Source of the DNA: Ancylomarina sp048268005
Lineage (GTDB): Bacteria > Bacteroidota > Bacteroidia > Bacteroidales > Marinifilaceae
Direction: 5' to 3'
DNA: 64,000 nucleotides
Assembly (NCBI GenBank): GCA_048268005.1
Contig: JBLWWJ010000006.1
Location: forward strand, 165,666 to 229,665
Position 1 is the first letter of the stretch, and each line of letters opens with the position of its first letter. A program made the position numbers and the translations under genes. Under the pieces are notes generated by a model that worked only from the letters and a program-made list of their open reading frames with translations, ran no database searches and was not told the DNA's origin. This document shows positions 9,242-18,303 of this stretch, one piece after another.

Positions 9242-9296
9242 TGTAAACAGGATTGTTTCAGTTGTTTACATTCTTTTCAACCCGTTGATTTACGGG
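9242..9296 (+). promoter_or_regulatory. Two inverted repeats in the ileS leader
   Basis: TGTAAACA (9242-9249) and TGTTTACA (9263-9270) form a perfect 8-bp inverted repeat with a 13-nt spacer. CCCGT (9281-9285) and ACGGG (9292-9296) form a second small hairpin that ends 28 nt before the ATG. Either could be a protein operator or an RNA structure; neither has the features of a T-box. Confidence 0.35.
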
Positions 9297-9324
9297 ATAA
9301 AATGTCAAGTATCAAAATAAGAAT

Positions 9325-12300
9325 ATGAGCACAAAATTTCCAGATTACAAGAACTTAGATCTTTCGCAGATCAATAAAGATGTCTTAAAGGAATGGGAAG
9401 AAAACAAGACTTTCGACAAGAGTTTAGAAACTCGTGAAGGAAATCCATCTTTTGTTTTCTATGAGGGACCCCCATCAGCTAACGGTATGCCTGGTATTCA
9501 CCACGTAATGGCCCGTGCACTTAAAGATATTGTATGTCGTTATAAGACGCTTAAGGGTTTTAAAGTAGACCGTAAAGCAGGTTGGGATACACACGGACTT
9601 CCAGTTGAGTTGGGTGTTGAAAAGGAATTGGGTATTACCAAAGAGGATATTGGTAAGAAAATTACTGTTGACGAATATAACGAAGCTTGTAGAACGAACG
9701 TGATGAAATATACACGTGAGTGGGAAGATTTGACTTCTAAAATGGGATATTGGGTGAATATGGATGAGCCATATATCACTTACGATAACCGTTATATTGA
9801 AACTTTATGGTGGTTGCTTAAGCAATTGTTCGAGAAAGGATATTTGTATAAAGGTTATACCATCCAGCCATTTTCACCAGCAGCAGGAACAGGATTATCA
9901 ACTCACGAGTTGAACCAACCTGGTTGCTATAAGGATGTAAAAGATACAACAGCAGTTGGTCTGTTTAAGATCGAAAAAGACGATAAAAGTAATTTCCTTT
10001 TCGAAGGAATTGACTGTGATGCTTATTTCATGGCTTGGACAACCACGCCTTGGACTTTGCCATCGAATACGGCACTAGCTGTTGGTCCTAAGATCAACTA
10101 TGTACGTGTTCGTACTTTCAACCCGTATACAGGTAAAGATTGTGTTGTTGTTTTAGCTAAAGAGCTATTCAATAATTTCTTCGATACGAAGCTTGAAGAT
10201 TTAGAGTTGAGCGAATATAAAATTGGAGATAAGAAAATCCCATATAAGCCACTTTCGGAGTGTCTTGGTACTGATCTTGAAGGAATCCGCTATGAGCAGT
10301 TATTACCATGGGTTAAACCAGAAGGTGATGCTTTCCGTGTGATTTTGGGTGACTTTGTTACAATTGAAGATGGTACAGGTATCGTTCATATTGCGCCTAC
10401 TTTTGGTGCTGATGATGATAGAGTAGCGAAGGCTGCTGGAATTTCTCCACTTATTTTCCGAGATAAGGAAGGTAAGATGCAACCAATGGTTGACCGTACA
10501 GGTAAGTTCTTCAAAATTGAAGACCTAGATGAGGAATTCGTTAAGAATCATGTGAATACTGAACTTTATGCTCCGTATGCAGGTCGTTTCGTTAAGAATG
10601 CTTTCGATAGCAGTTTAACTGAAAAGGATCCTACTTTGGATGTTGATATTGCTGTTGACTTGAAAAAGAGCAGTCAGGCATTTAAGGTTGAGAAGCATGT
10701 TCACAACTACCCACACTGTTGGAGAACTGATAAGCCTGTATTGTATTATCCATTGGATTCATGGTTTATTAAGACGACTAAAGTTCGCGATCGTATGATC
10801 GAACTAAATAAGACGATTAATTGGAAGCCAAAATCAACAGGTGAAGGTCGTTTCGGAAAATGGTTGGAGAATCTACAGGACTGGAACCTTTCTCGTTCTC
10901 GTTACTGGGGAACACCTCTACCTATCTGGGTAAGCGAAGATCGTAAAGAAATGAAATGTATTGGTTCTGTATCTGAGCTGAAAGGCGAGATTGTTAAGTC
11001 AATCGAAAAAGGATACATGAGCGAAAATATGCTTGAGAAGTATGTGGAAGGTGATAACACAAAAGAGAACTACGAAAAGTTCGATCTTCACCGTCCGTAT
11101 GTTGACGATATCGTATTGGTAAGTGAGTCGGGACAGAAATTATTCCGTGAGCTAGACCTTATCGACGTTTGGTTCGATTCAGGAGCAATGCCATATGCAC
11201 AGCAGCATTATCCATTCGAAAACAAAGAGGATTTCGATAAGAAATTCCCTGCACAGTTTATTGCTGAGGGTGTTGACCAAACTCGCGGATGGTTCTTTAC
11301 GCTACATGCTATTGCAACCATGTGTTTCGATGGTGTAGCATTCGAGAATATTATCTCAAATGGATTGGTATTGGATGCGACAGGTAATAAAATGTCGAAG
11401 CGTCTTGGTAATGCAGTAGATCCATTCTCAACTATTGAGAAATATGGCTCAGATCCATTACGTTGGTATATGATTACCAATGCTCAGCCATGGGATAATT
11501 TGAAATTTGATTTAAGTGGTGTAGAAGAAGTTCGTCGTAAATTCTTCGGTACACTTTATAATACTTACAGTTTCTTCCAATTGTATGCTAATGTTGATGG
11601 ATTTACCTATTCAGAAGCAGATGTGCCAATGGAAAAACGCCCTGAGATTGATCGTTGGATTCTTTCTCTTCTTAACTCATTGGTGAAAGAAGTTGAAGAG
11701 TGCTACGAGGCATACGAGCCAACTCGTGCTGGTCGTGCTATTCAGGATTTCGTAAATGAAAATCTTTCGAACTGGTACGTTCGTTTATGTCGTAAGCGTT
11801 ACTGGGGTGGTGAATATGATACTGATAAGATTTCGGCTTATCAAACGCTTTATAAGTGTCTTGAGACGATTTCTATCTTGGGATCACCAATTGCTCCATT
11901 CTTTATGGATCGTCTGTTCTTAGACTTGAATTCAGTAACGAAGCGTTACACTGAGAGTTCAGTTCACTTGGTAGATTTCCCAGCAGTTGATGAATCAGTA
12001 ATCGACAAAGCTCTTGAGGAAAGACAGGATATGGCTCAGAAGATTTCTTCAATGGTGCTTGGACTTCGTCGTAAGGTGAAGATTCGTGTACGTCAGCCAT
12101 TGAGTAAGATTATGGTTCCAATTCTTGACGAAACAATGATCCCTCAGCTGGAAGCTGTAAAGGGGATTATTCTTTCTGAGATTAATGTGAAGGAGATGGA
12201 ATTCATCACGGATACTTCAGGTGTATTAATTAAGAAGATTAAGCCAAACTTTAAGACTCTTGGACCTAAGCATGGTAAAATCATGAAGCAAATTGCTGGT

Positions 12301-12765
12301 GAGATTGCTAAGATGAATCAGGATGATATCGTGACTTTCGAGAAGGCATCTGAGTTTACTATTGTTGTAAACGATGAGAATGTTGTTTTGACTCTTCAGG
12401 ATGTTGAAATTATCTCTGAGGATATTCCAGGATGGTTGGTAGCTAACGAAGGTAAGCTTACTGTTGCGCTTGATGTAAACATAACTGAGGAGTTACGCCA
12501 GGAAGGTATTGCTCGTGAATTTATCAATAGAATTCAAAACTTGCGTAAGGATAGCGATTTTGATGTGACTGATAAAATTTCGTTGGAAATTGCCATGCAC
12601 GATGCTATAAATGACGCGGTTAGAACTCATAAAGATTATATCGGAAGTCAAACTCTCGCTGAATCAGTTAGTTTGGTTGAGAATATAGAAGGAGATGACG
12701 CAAAAGCTGTAGAAATTGAGGCTGGAATTGAAACATATATTCGAATCAAAAAGCTTAGCGAGTAA
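9325..12765 (+). CDS. ileS: Isoleucine--tRNA ligase, type 2 (eukaryote-like)
   Basis: Charges tRNA-Ile with isoleucine in the cytoplasm. At 1146 residues it has the length of the type 2 (eukaryote-like) enzyme. Class I features are present: PPSANG, then the signature segment at residues 57-60, GWDTHGLPVE, a CP1 editing domain with TTPWTLPSN, and KMSKR at residues 689-693. The C-terminal anticodon-binding region lacks the zinc-ribbon Cys pattern of type 1 enzymes, again fitting type 2. The signature that is normally HxGH reads GIHH here, discussed as a finding. The gene is followed 38 bp later by a DksA/TraR-like gene and then lspA, a common Bacteroidota order. Confidence 0.97.
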   Translation: MSTKFPDYKNLDLSQINKDVLKEWEENKTFDKSLETREGNPSFVFYEGPPSANGMPGIHHVMARALKDIVCRYKTLKGFKVDRKAGWDTHGLPVELGVEKELGITKEDIGKKITVDEYNEACRTNVMKYTREWEDLTSKMGYWVNMDEPYITYDNRYIETLWWLLKQLFEKGYLYKGYTIQPFSPAAGTGLSTHELNQPGCYKDVKDTTAVGLFKIEKDDKSNFLFEGIDCDAYFMAWTTTPWTLPSNTALAVGPKINYVRVRTFNPYTGKDCVVVLAKELFNNFFDTKLEDLELSEYKIGDKKIPYKPLSECLGTDLEGIRYEQLLPWVKPEGDAFRVILGDFVTIEDGTGIVHIAPTFGADDDRVAKAAGISPLIFRDKEGKMQPMVDRTGKFFKIEDLDEEFVKNHVNTELYAPYAGRFVKNAFDSSLTEKDPTLDVDIAVDLKKSSQAFKVEKHVHNYPHCWRTDKPVLYYPLDSWFIKTTKVRDRMIELNKTINWKPKSTGEGRFGKWLENLQDWNLSRSRYWGTPLPIWVSEDRKEMKCIGSVSELKGEIVKSIEKGYMSENMLEKYVEGDNTKENYEKFDLHRPYVDDIVLVSESGQKLFRELDLIDVWFDSGAMPYAQQHYPFENKEDFDKKFPAQFIAEGVDQTRGWFFTLHAIATMCFDGVAFENIISNGLVLDATGNKMSKRLGNAVDPFSTIEKYGSDPLRWYMITNAQPWDNLKFDLSGVEEVRRKFFGTLYNTYSFFQLYANVDGFTYSEADVPMEKRPEIDRWILSLLNSLVKEVEECYEAYEPTRAGRAIQDFVNENLSNWYVRLCRKRYWGGEYDTDKISAYQTLYKCLETISILGSPIAPFFMDRLFLDLNSVTKRYTESSVHLVDFPAVDESVIDKALEERQDMAQKISSMVLGLRRKVKIRVRQPLSKIMVPILDETMIPQLEAVKGIILSEINVKEMEFITDTSGVLIKKIKPNFKTLGPKHGKIMKQIAGEIAKMNQDDIVTFEKASEFTIVVNDENVVLTLQDVEIISEDIPGWLVANEGKLTVALDVNITEELRQEGIAREFINRIQNLRKDSDFDVTDKISLEIAMHDAINDAVRTHKDYIGSQTLAESVSLVENIEGDDAKAVEIEAGIETYIRIKKLSE

Positions 12766-12803
12766 TACTTTTTTTGTTATCTTTAGGATCAAATCCAAAA
12801 TCT

Positions 12804-13181
12804 ATGACTGAAAAAAAACGCTATACGGACGAAGAATTGCAGGAGTTCAAAGAATTAATTTCTCAGAAACTTGCAAAAGCTAAGAAAGATTATGAAACCT
12901 TGAAGGCTGTTATTTCAAATAGCTCAGGAAACGACATAGAAGATACTTCTCCAACTTTTAAAGTTCTTGAAGAAGGTGCTTCAGTTTTGTCGAAAGAAGA
13001 GGCTGGAAGATTGGCACAGCGTCAGGCTAAATTCATAAGTCATTTAGAAGCTGCTCTTATTCGAATTGAGAATAAGAATTATGGTGTATGTCGAGAGACA
13101 GGTAATTTGATTTCTAAAGAAAGACTACGTGCTGTTCCTCACGCTACATTAAGTATTGATGCGAAGAACAAGCAGATCTAA
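12804..13181 (+). CDS. DksA/TraR-like protein with a degenerate zinc finger
   Basis: 125 residues from the ATG at 12804 (MTEKKRYTDEEL); a TTG ten codons upstream is less likely. It has an N-terminal coiled-coil-forming region and a C-terminal segment YGVCRETGNLI..ERLRAVPHATLSI that clearly follows the DksA/TraR zinc-finger pattern. Three of the four Cys of that finger are absent. DksA proteins bind the RNA polymerase secondary channel and act with ppGpp; that role here is by family only. The gene lies between ileS and lspA on the same strand. Confidence 0.85.
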   Translation: MTEKKRYTDEELQEFKELISQKLAKAKKDYETLKAVISNSSGNDIEDTSPTFKVLEEGASVLSKEEAGRLAQRQAKFISHLEAALIRIENKNYGVCRETGNLISKERLRAVPHATLSIDAKNKQI

Positions 13182-13361
13182 TAACAAATTATAACATACA
13201 GAAAATGATTGGGAGAGAAGTCTTCCAATCATTTTTGTTTATATTCGGGGGCTGTTATTTATCGAATTTGATAATTCCTCAGTTTAATGAACAGTTACCT
13301 TGTTTTTTGGGACCGGTTTTTATGGGTCTTGTAATAAATGAGGCTGAAATTTTAACACTAA

Positions 13362-13985
13362 ATGAATCGTATGTCATTAATAAAAAAATCAGCACTTTTT
13401 ATCGTTGTGCTTTTAATACTCGATCAGGTTTTCAAAATATGGATTAAAACTCACATGATGCTAGGAGAGGAGTTTCCTGTATTCGGTGATTGGTTTATTA
13501 TTCATTTTATAGAGAACAATGGAATGGCTTTCGGTATGGAACTGGAAGGTAAGTGGGGTAAGATTTTACTTAGCCTTTTTAGAATTGTAGCCATTTGTGG
13601 AATTGGTTGGTATTTGAATGATATCTGCAAGAAGAAAGCTCCTAAGGGTTTAATTTTATCTATCGCTTTAATCTTTGCAGGAGCAATGGGTAATATTATT
13701 GATTCTGCTTTTTACGGCATGATTTTTAATGATAGCTATTATCAAGTGGCAAGCTTTATGCCTGAAGCAGGAGGTTACTCTTCCTTCCTTCACGGTAAAG
13801 TGGTAGATATGCTTTATTTCCCTATAATCGATGGTAATTTCCCATCTTGGTTCCCAGTTTGGGGAGGTGAACATTTTGTATTCTTCCGCCCAGTATTTAA
13901 TGTTGCAGATTCTTATATCACAATCGGAGTACTATTCATTCTTCTATTCCACAAGAAATATTTTGTTGAGGAAAGCAAAAAGTAG
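13362..13985 (+). CDS. lspA: Lipoprotein signal peptidase (signal peptidase II)
   Basis: An integral membrane aspartyl protease that cleaves prolipoprotein signal peptides after lipidation. 207 residues, longer than the roughly 165 of E. coli, as is usual in Bacteroidota because of inserted loops. Four hydrophobic segments are visible. The family landmarks are LDQVFKIW near the N-terminus, ENNGMAFG, the first catalytic Asp in GNIIDSAFYG and the second in FNVADSYITIG. Several predicted lipoproteins in this window are likely substrates. A bidirectional terminator follows. Confidence 0.95.
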   Translation: MNRMSLIKKSALFIVVLLILDQVFKIWIKTHMMLGEEFPVFGDWFIIHFIENNGMAFGMELEGKWGKILLSLFRIVAICGIGWYLNDICKKKAPKGLILSIALIFAGAMGNIIDSAFYGMIFNDSYYQVASFMPEAGGYSSFLHGKVVDMLYFPIIDGNFPSWFPVWGGEHFVFFRPVFNVADSYITIGVLFILLFHKKYFVEESKK

Positions 13986-14010
13986 CAATAGATTTCATCT
14001 TAGTTGATAC

Positions 14011-14044
14011 AAAAATAGCCTTGGAATTTCCAAGGCTATTTTTG
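14011..14044. terminator. Bidirectional terminator between lspA and gltX
   Basis: A perfect 14-bp stem (14011-14024 with 14030-14043) around a 5-nt loop, with A-tract and T-tract on the two sides, lies between two convergent genes. Confidence 0.85.
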
Positions 14045-14061
14045 TATGTTGTTAACTCTGC

Positions 14062-15588
14062 TTATAGAGTTTCGCAAGCAAAATCAATTCGGGATAAAGT
14101 TTCTTCCTTACCCAATAGTTCAATAATATCGAACATATGAGGTCCTTTCCCTGCTCCTACCATAGCCAGGCGGAATGGGTTCATGACTTTACCAAATCCA
14201 ATTTCCTTAGCGGTAATCCATTCTTTTACGATAGTCTCAGTATTGGCTGATGAAAAGTCTGAGATATCAGCTAAGATTGTTTTAAGCTCCTGCATTAACT
14301 CAGCAGCATCACCCTTCCAGGCTTTTTTAGCCGTTTTTGCATCAAATTCTTTAGGCGCTTCGAAAAAGAAGTTCACTTGATCCCAAAGTTCAGCAATGAA
14401 GTCAACACGATCTTTAACCATGCCACAGATTCGACTGACCTTCTTTGGATCAGCTTCAATACCTTTTGCAGCTAAAACTTCCTGACTGAATAGTTGGCCA
14501 ATTTCTTCGTCTGATTTCGTTACCAGGTATTGACGGTTGAACCACTTGGTTTTTTCCGGATCAAATTTAGAACCTGATTTACCTACTCTTTCCAAAGAGA
14601 AAGCCTGAGATAATTCTTCCATAGAGAAGATTTCCTGCTCGGTTCCCGGATTCCAACCTAAGAAGGCAAGCATATTCACAAAAGCTTCCGGGAAATAGCC
14701 ATCTTCACGGTAACCAGACGAAATATCCTGAGTTTTAGGATCTGTCCAAAGAAGAGGGAAGACAGGGAATCCAAGCTTATCGCCATCACGTTTACTTAAT
14801 TTACCTTTTCCTACTGGTTTAAGAATTAGTGGAAGGTGAGCAAATTTTGGCATTTCGGCTTCCCAGCCTAATTTCTTATATAATAAAACGTGAAGAGGCA
14901 TAGATGGTAACCATTCTTCGCCACGAATCACGTGCGATATTTTCATCAAATAATCATCAACGACATTAGCCAAGTGATAGGTTGGCATACCATCCGACTT
15001 GAAAAGAACCTTATCATCTAAAGCAGATGTGTTAAAAACAACATGTTTTCTAATCTCATCATCAAGATGTAGTTCCTCGTTTACGGGCATTTTAAAACGA
15101 ACAACATAAGGTATTCCAGCTTCGATCTTAGCTTGAACTTCATCGGCACTTAAGGCTAAGGAATTATTCAAGTTCTCACGAGTGTCAGGGTTATAGGTAA
15201 AGGTTTTCTTTTCCGCTTCAAATTCGTTACGAATAGCATCCAATTCTTCTGCTGTATCAAAAGCGTAGTAAGCATCACCAGAAGCGATCAATTTCTCAGC
15301 ATATTCACGATATAAAGGCTTTCTTTCAGACTGACGGTATGGGCCATATTCTCCACCTACAGTTGCACCTTCGTCGATTGTAATACCACACCACTTTAGG
15401 GCTTCAGCAATATAATCTTCGGCACCTGGTACATAACGTGTTTGATCGGTATCTTCGATACGTAATAGGAATTCACCGCCGTGCTTACGGGCAAACAAAT
15501 AGTTGAAAAGGGCTGTTCTAACACCTCCCATATGTAAAGGTCCTGTTGGACTAGGGGCAAATCGAACTCTGACTTTGTTATTGCTCAT
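14062..15588 (-). CDS. gltX: Glutamate--tRNA ligase
   Basis: Attaches glutamate to tRNA-Glu in the cytoplasm. From the ATG at 15588 (MSNNKVRVRFAPSPTG) the protein has 508 residues; an ATG 16 codons upstream would add a stretch unlike the family. The class I signature is PSPTGPLHMGG, and the KMSKS-equivalent is GKLSKRDGDK. The N-terminal Rossmann fold, the ALF.YLFAR segment and the helical anticodon-binding C-terminus are as expected for a discriminating or non-discriminating bacterial GluRS, which cannot be told apart here. It is separated from lspA by a terminator. Confidence 0.96.
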   Translation of the reverse strand: MSNNKVRVRFAPSPTGPLHMGGVRTALFNYLFARKHGGEFLLRIEDTDQTRYVPGAEDYIAEALKWCGITIDEGATVGGEYGPYRQSERKPLYREYAEKLIASGDAYYAFDTAEELDAIRNEFEAEKKTFTYNPDTRENLNNSLALSADEVQAKIEAGIPYVVRFKMPVNEELHLDDEIRKHVVFNTSALDDKVLFKSDGMPTYHLANVVDDYLMKISHVIRGEEWLPSMPLHVLLYKKLGWEAEMPKFAHLPLILKPVGKGKLSKRDGDKLGFPVFPLLWTDPKTQDISSGYREDGYFPEAFVNMLAFLGWNPGTEQEIFSMEELSQAFSLERVGKSGSKFDPEKTKWFNRQYLVTKSDEEIGQLFSQEVLAAKGIEADPKKVSRICGMVKDRVDFIAELWDQVNFFFEAPKEFDAKTAKKAWKGDAAELMQELKTILADISDFSSANTETIVKEWITAKEIGFGKVMNPFRLAMVGAGKGPHMFDIIELLGKEETLSRIDFACETL

Positions 15589-15740
15589 GATTTTATCCTT
15601 ATAATATTTTAATTCCTGATGTTCAGGGATGATCATTCAAATTTCGACAAAGATAATAATTATTGTATCATCTGTATTCGCTTCTCTTTAGCATGAAGCG
15701 ACTATTAATGAAATATTTGATTTCAGATCTGATTGAAACG

Positions 15741-15774
15741 AAAAAGGAGCCTCCATTATTGGAAACTCCTTTTG
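15741..15774 (-). terminator. Terminator after the HU/SPOR gene
   Basis: AAAAGGAG (15742-15749) pairs with CTCCTTTT (15766-15773), with a further TCC/GGA pairing inside the loop. On the minus strand a T-rich run follows. Confidence 0.7.
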
Positions 15775-15797
15775 TATATTTTAAATCGAATTGATTT

Positions 15798-16760
15798 TTA
15801 TTTTTGTAAAACCCAACAAGATGCATTCGGGTTCTTTTGTAATACTTTTCTGCGGAAACGATCAGCTTCTTTCTTCGAATTGAATTTGTTTAAAGCAACC
15901 GCATAAAGATTTTTGTTCTTTATAATTTTGGCAGGATAAGAATTGGCTTCAATCACTGTTTTAAGAATCTTAGCATTTTCAATGTTAGAGAAACTGCCGG
16001 CTATTAAGTAATATTTCCCTTTTACCGATTTGTTTTTAATGGCATGTTTAGGCTTAGCATAGATGATTTTGATTCTAGGCTCAAAACTAACCAATTCGTT
16101 AATGGGAGAGATCTTCTCATTTACCTTAACTGACTTTGTTTTCTGAACATCAGGGGTACTCTCCATCAAACTGAATGAAGCTGTTGACTGATGTTGATAG
16201 TTGCTAATATTTACAGGAATTAATGCTAAGCCTAAAAAGAAAGGAATCGTAACAGCTGCATATACCTTACGCTTAAGGCTAAAACGGTTCCATATATTTT
16301 CTTTAATGATTAGTGATCGAATCTGAGGATTTTCCTGAACGATAGGATCTGGAAGTTCGAAACTTTCCATTCCAAAAAGGTCAGCAAGAAAATTAATATT
16401 CTTAGCAGGTTCGAATTGTAATTTATGACGCTTGTTATAAAACAAGTCACCTAATTCATTAAAAACGACTCTCTCGCTTCTACGTAAACGAACACTAATG
16501 TCTTCGATATAAAGCTCAACAGCCCTTTCTGCTTCAGGATAAGTTAATCTTTCAGCTTCAGCTAAACAATTAATAAGCAAGCCATCATTCTGTTTTAGGT
16601 TTCGATTGAAACTAACAGCCTTTGATGGAGGAAGCATTTCATTGGTCAGTGGATTTTCTTCGGCAGGGCAATAGTTGGCTACAAAACCACCTAAACCAGG
16701 AAGAATCACACAGTCATGAATGAACAATAAATCCTTAATATATCTTGATATTTCTAGCAT
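15798..16760 (-). CDS. HU-like (CCDC81-type) and SPOR domain membrane protein
   Basis: 320 residues. The first 110 or so (ISRYIKDLLFIHDCVILPGLGGFVANY...) match the HU/CCDC81-like prokaryotic domain found in Bacteroidota. A single transmembrane helix lies around residues 165-183 (VYAAVTIPFFLGLALIPV). The last 75 residues (YYLIAGSFSNIENAKIL...ASCWVLQK) form a SPOR domain, which binds denuded peptidoglycan at division sites. The layout places a DNA-binding-like domain in the cytoplasm and a peptidoglycan-binding domain outside, so a link between nucleoid and cell wall is an attractive but unproven idea. Confidence 0.8.
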   Translation of the reverse strand: MLEISRYIKDLLFIHDCVILPGLGGFVANYCPAEENPLTNEMLPPSKAVSFNRNLKQNDGLLINCLAEAERLTYPEAERAVELYIEDISVRLRRSERVVFNELGDLFYNKRHKLQFEPAKNINFLADLFGMESFELPDPIVQENPQIRSLIIKENIWNRFSLKRKVYAAVTIPFFLGLALIPVNISNYQHQSTASFSLMESTPDVQKTKSVKVNEKISPINELVSFEPRIKIIYAKPKHAIKNKSVKGKYYLIAGSFSNIENAKILKTVIEANSYPAKIIKNKNLYAVALNKFNSKKEADRFRRKVLQKNPNASCWVLQK

Positions 16761-17362
16761 AAAAACAAAGATAAAAATTCTAGACTCTTATTAAAATTGA
16801 TTAGCAGCAGAAATATACTAAATGCTTAGTAATCAAGAGTAAAAAAATGAAAGTTTTTTTCGAATAATTTGAACATAAGCATAAATGATTGTTTTTATTT
16901 TACATCTATATTTTAAATATAATCGAGATGGGATTAAGTTTGGATACTTAATTCTTTGGTAGGCTATCTTTAGTTTGATGGTAGTTTTACTTATGCAAAC
17001 TTTATTGATTAAAGTTGAATATAAAGGAAAAGTATGGATAACACACCTAATGGAAGAGATTGATCTTTTGACTCAATATTTGAAAAAGATAAATGCGTGG
17101 GAATGATGACTTATGCAAACCTCAGAAATTCTTCGTTGTATGTAGTGTTTGGGTTTAACTTGCGGATTTAGAAAGGATTATAAGGCTGGTAGAGGAGGTC
17201 GATTTTTGAACACAGACAAGCGACTAAGTTGTGTCAATAGTTAGGTTTAGTGTAATCTGAGTTTTACGAATAACTAAAAAATATAGATCAAGAATTGAAA
17301 AATTGAGATAAATGGTTTAGTTTTATTGAATTGAAATTTTAAAAGCAATAAACTATTCTACT
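16761..17362. other. Long intergenic region, no confident gene
   Basis: About 600 bp of AT-rich sequence between divergent genes. A 12-bp direct repeat ACTTATGCAAAC occurs twice, 119-120 bp apart (near 16989 and 17109). The first copy begins a 37-codon open frame (16993-17106, MQTLLIKVEYKGKVW...) and the second a 10-codon frame starting in the same way (MQTSEILRC). Neither is convincing as a gene. No RNA gene recognised. Confidence 0.4.
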
Positions 17363-18262
17363 ATGCTCAAATTCAGCATTCGTTTGTCTTACTTTCTAAT
17401 ATTGCTAGGTTTTTCCTTTGTTTCAGTAGCCTGTCAAAATAAACCTAAAGCTAGTTCTTCTAATGTGAAAGGTGAATTGGTTGTTAATCACCAAAATATT
17501 AAGAAGGTTAAGAATATATTTTATAATGTGCCATCGCCTGTTGAGGTGACCAACATTATACAGAAAATGAATCTGCCTTACCACCCGGATTTATTAAACC
17601 CAAGTACAAATTCTGAAAATTACTTAACTCAAGCTGATAAGGCCCTGAATATGGGAGTTTATGGTGCAGACTTAAGTTATATTCGTATCTATGAGCAATA
17701 TCAGGATGCTGCTAAATTTTTAGTGGTGGTTAAAAAGTTTACCCGTGAGTTAGGTATTCCTGAAGAAGGGGAGCGGGTAATTGCCAAACGATTAGAGAAA
17801 AATCTACAAAATCAGGACTCTCTATTGAGAATTATTACCGAGACTTTTACTGATTCGGATAGTTATTTAAAGGAAAATCAGAGAGGAAGTACTGCGGCTC
17901 TTATTATTTTTGGCGGTTGGATTGAAACTCTTTATTTGGCGACTAATATATTGGATCCCGATACACCTCAAAATGATATGGTCAAGCTGATTGTTGAACA
18001 ACGCTATTCTGTGAACAATTTATTGGGCTTGATGGAGCAGTTTTCCGATGAGAAAAGAGTTCAGGATTTTTTACCTGATTTAAGAGAATTAAATGAGAAG
18101 TTTAAATCAATTGGTCGCGAGAAATCTGATAAAGCCAAGCTAATTTCTAAGAAAGGGAAGGCTGTAATTGGGAATAAGGTAAAGCTTAATGTACCACCCA
18201 ATATCTTGAAAGATGTGAAGGCTATTAATGATAGAATTCGAACACGAATTACGGAAATGTAG
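17363..18262 (+). CDS. Putative lipoprotein of unknown function
   Basis: 299 residues with a hydrophobic signal ending in a lipobox-like SVAC (Cys about residue 24), so a lipoprotein is likely. The mature part is mostly helical and acidic, with NVPSPVEVTNIIQKM near the start and RGSTAALIIFGGWIETLYLAT in the middle. I recognise it as a Bacteroidota-type conserved hypothetical but cannot name a domain. It is followed 41 bp later by another exported protein on the same strand, so the two may be an operon. Confidence 0.7.
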   Translation: MLKFSIRLSYFLILLGFSFVSVACQNKPKASSSNVKGELVVNHQNIKKVKNIFYNVPSPVEVTNIIQKMNLPYHPDLLNPSTNSENYLTQADKALNMGVYGADLSYIRIYEQYQDAAKFLVVVKKFTRELGIPEEGERVIAKRLEKNLQNQDSLLRIITETFTDSDSYLKENQRGSTAALIIFGGWIETLYLATNILDPDTPQNDMVKLIVEQRYSVNNLLGLMEQFSDEKRVQDFLPDLRELNEKFKSIGREKSDKAKLISKKGKAVIGNKVKLNVPPNILKDVKAINDRIRTRITEM

Positions 18263-18303
18263 AGTTGTTTAATGAGTCTTAATGATAAATAATAATCTTA
18301 AGA

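Larger units (their letters stand above)
8902..9324. other. Intergenic region between the OsmC gene and ileS
   Basis: A 420-bp AT-rich gap. It contains a short degenerate tandem repeat at 8964-8992, a -7-like box at 9165-9172 and two small inverted repeats close to ileS, listed separately. No open reading frame of note. Confidence 0.5.

Noticed and set aside
13205..13447. 80-codon open frame overlapping the lspA start
   Set aside because: It overlaps lspA in another frame, has no family pattern, and the lspA start is well supported.
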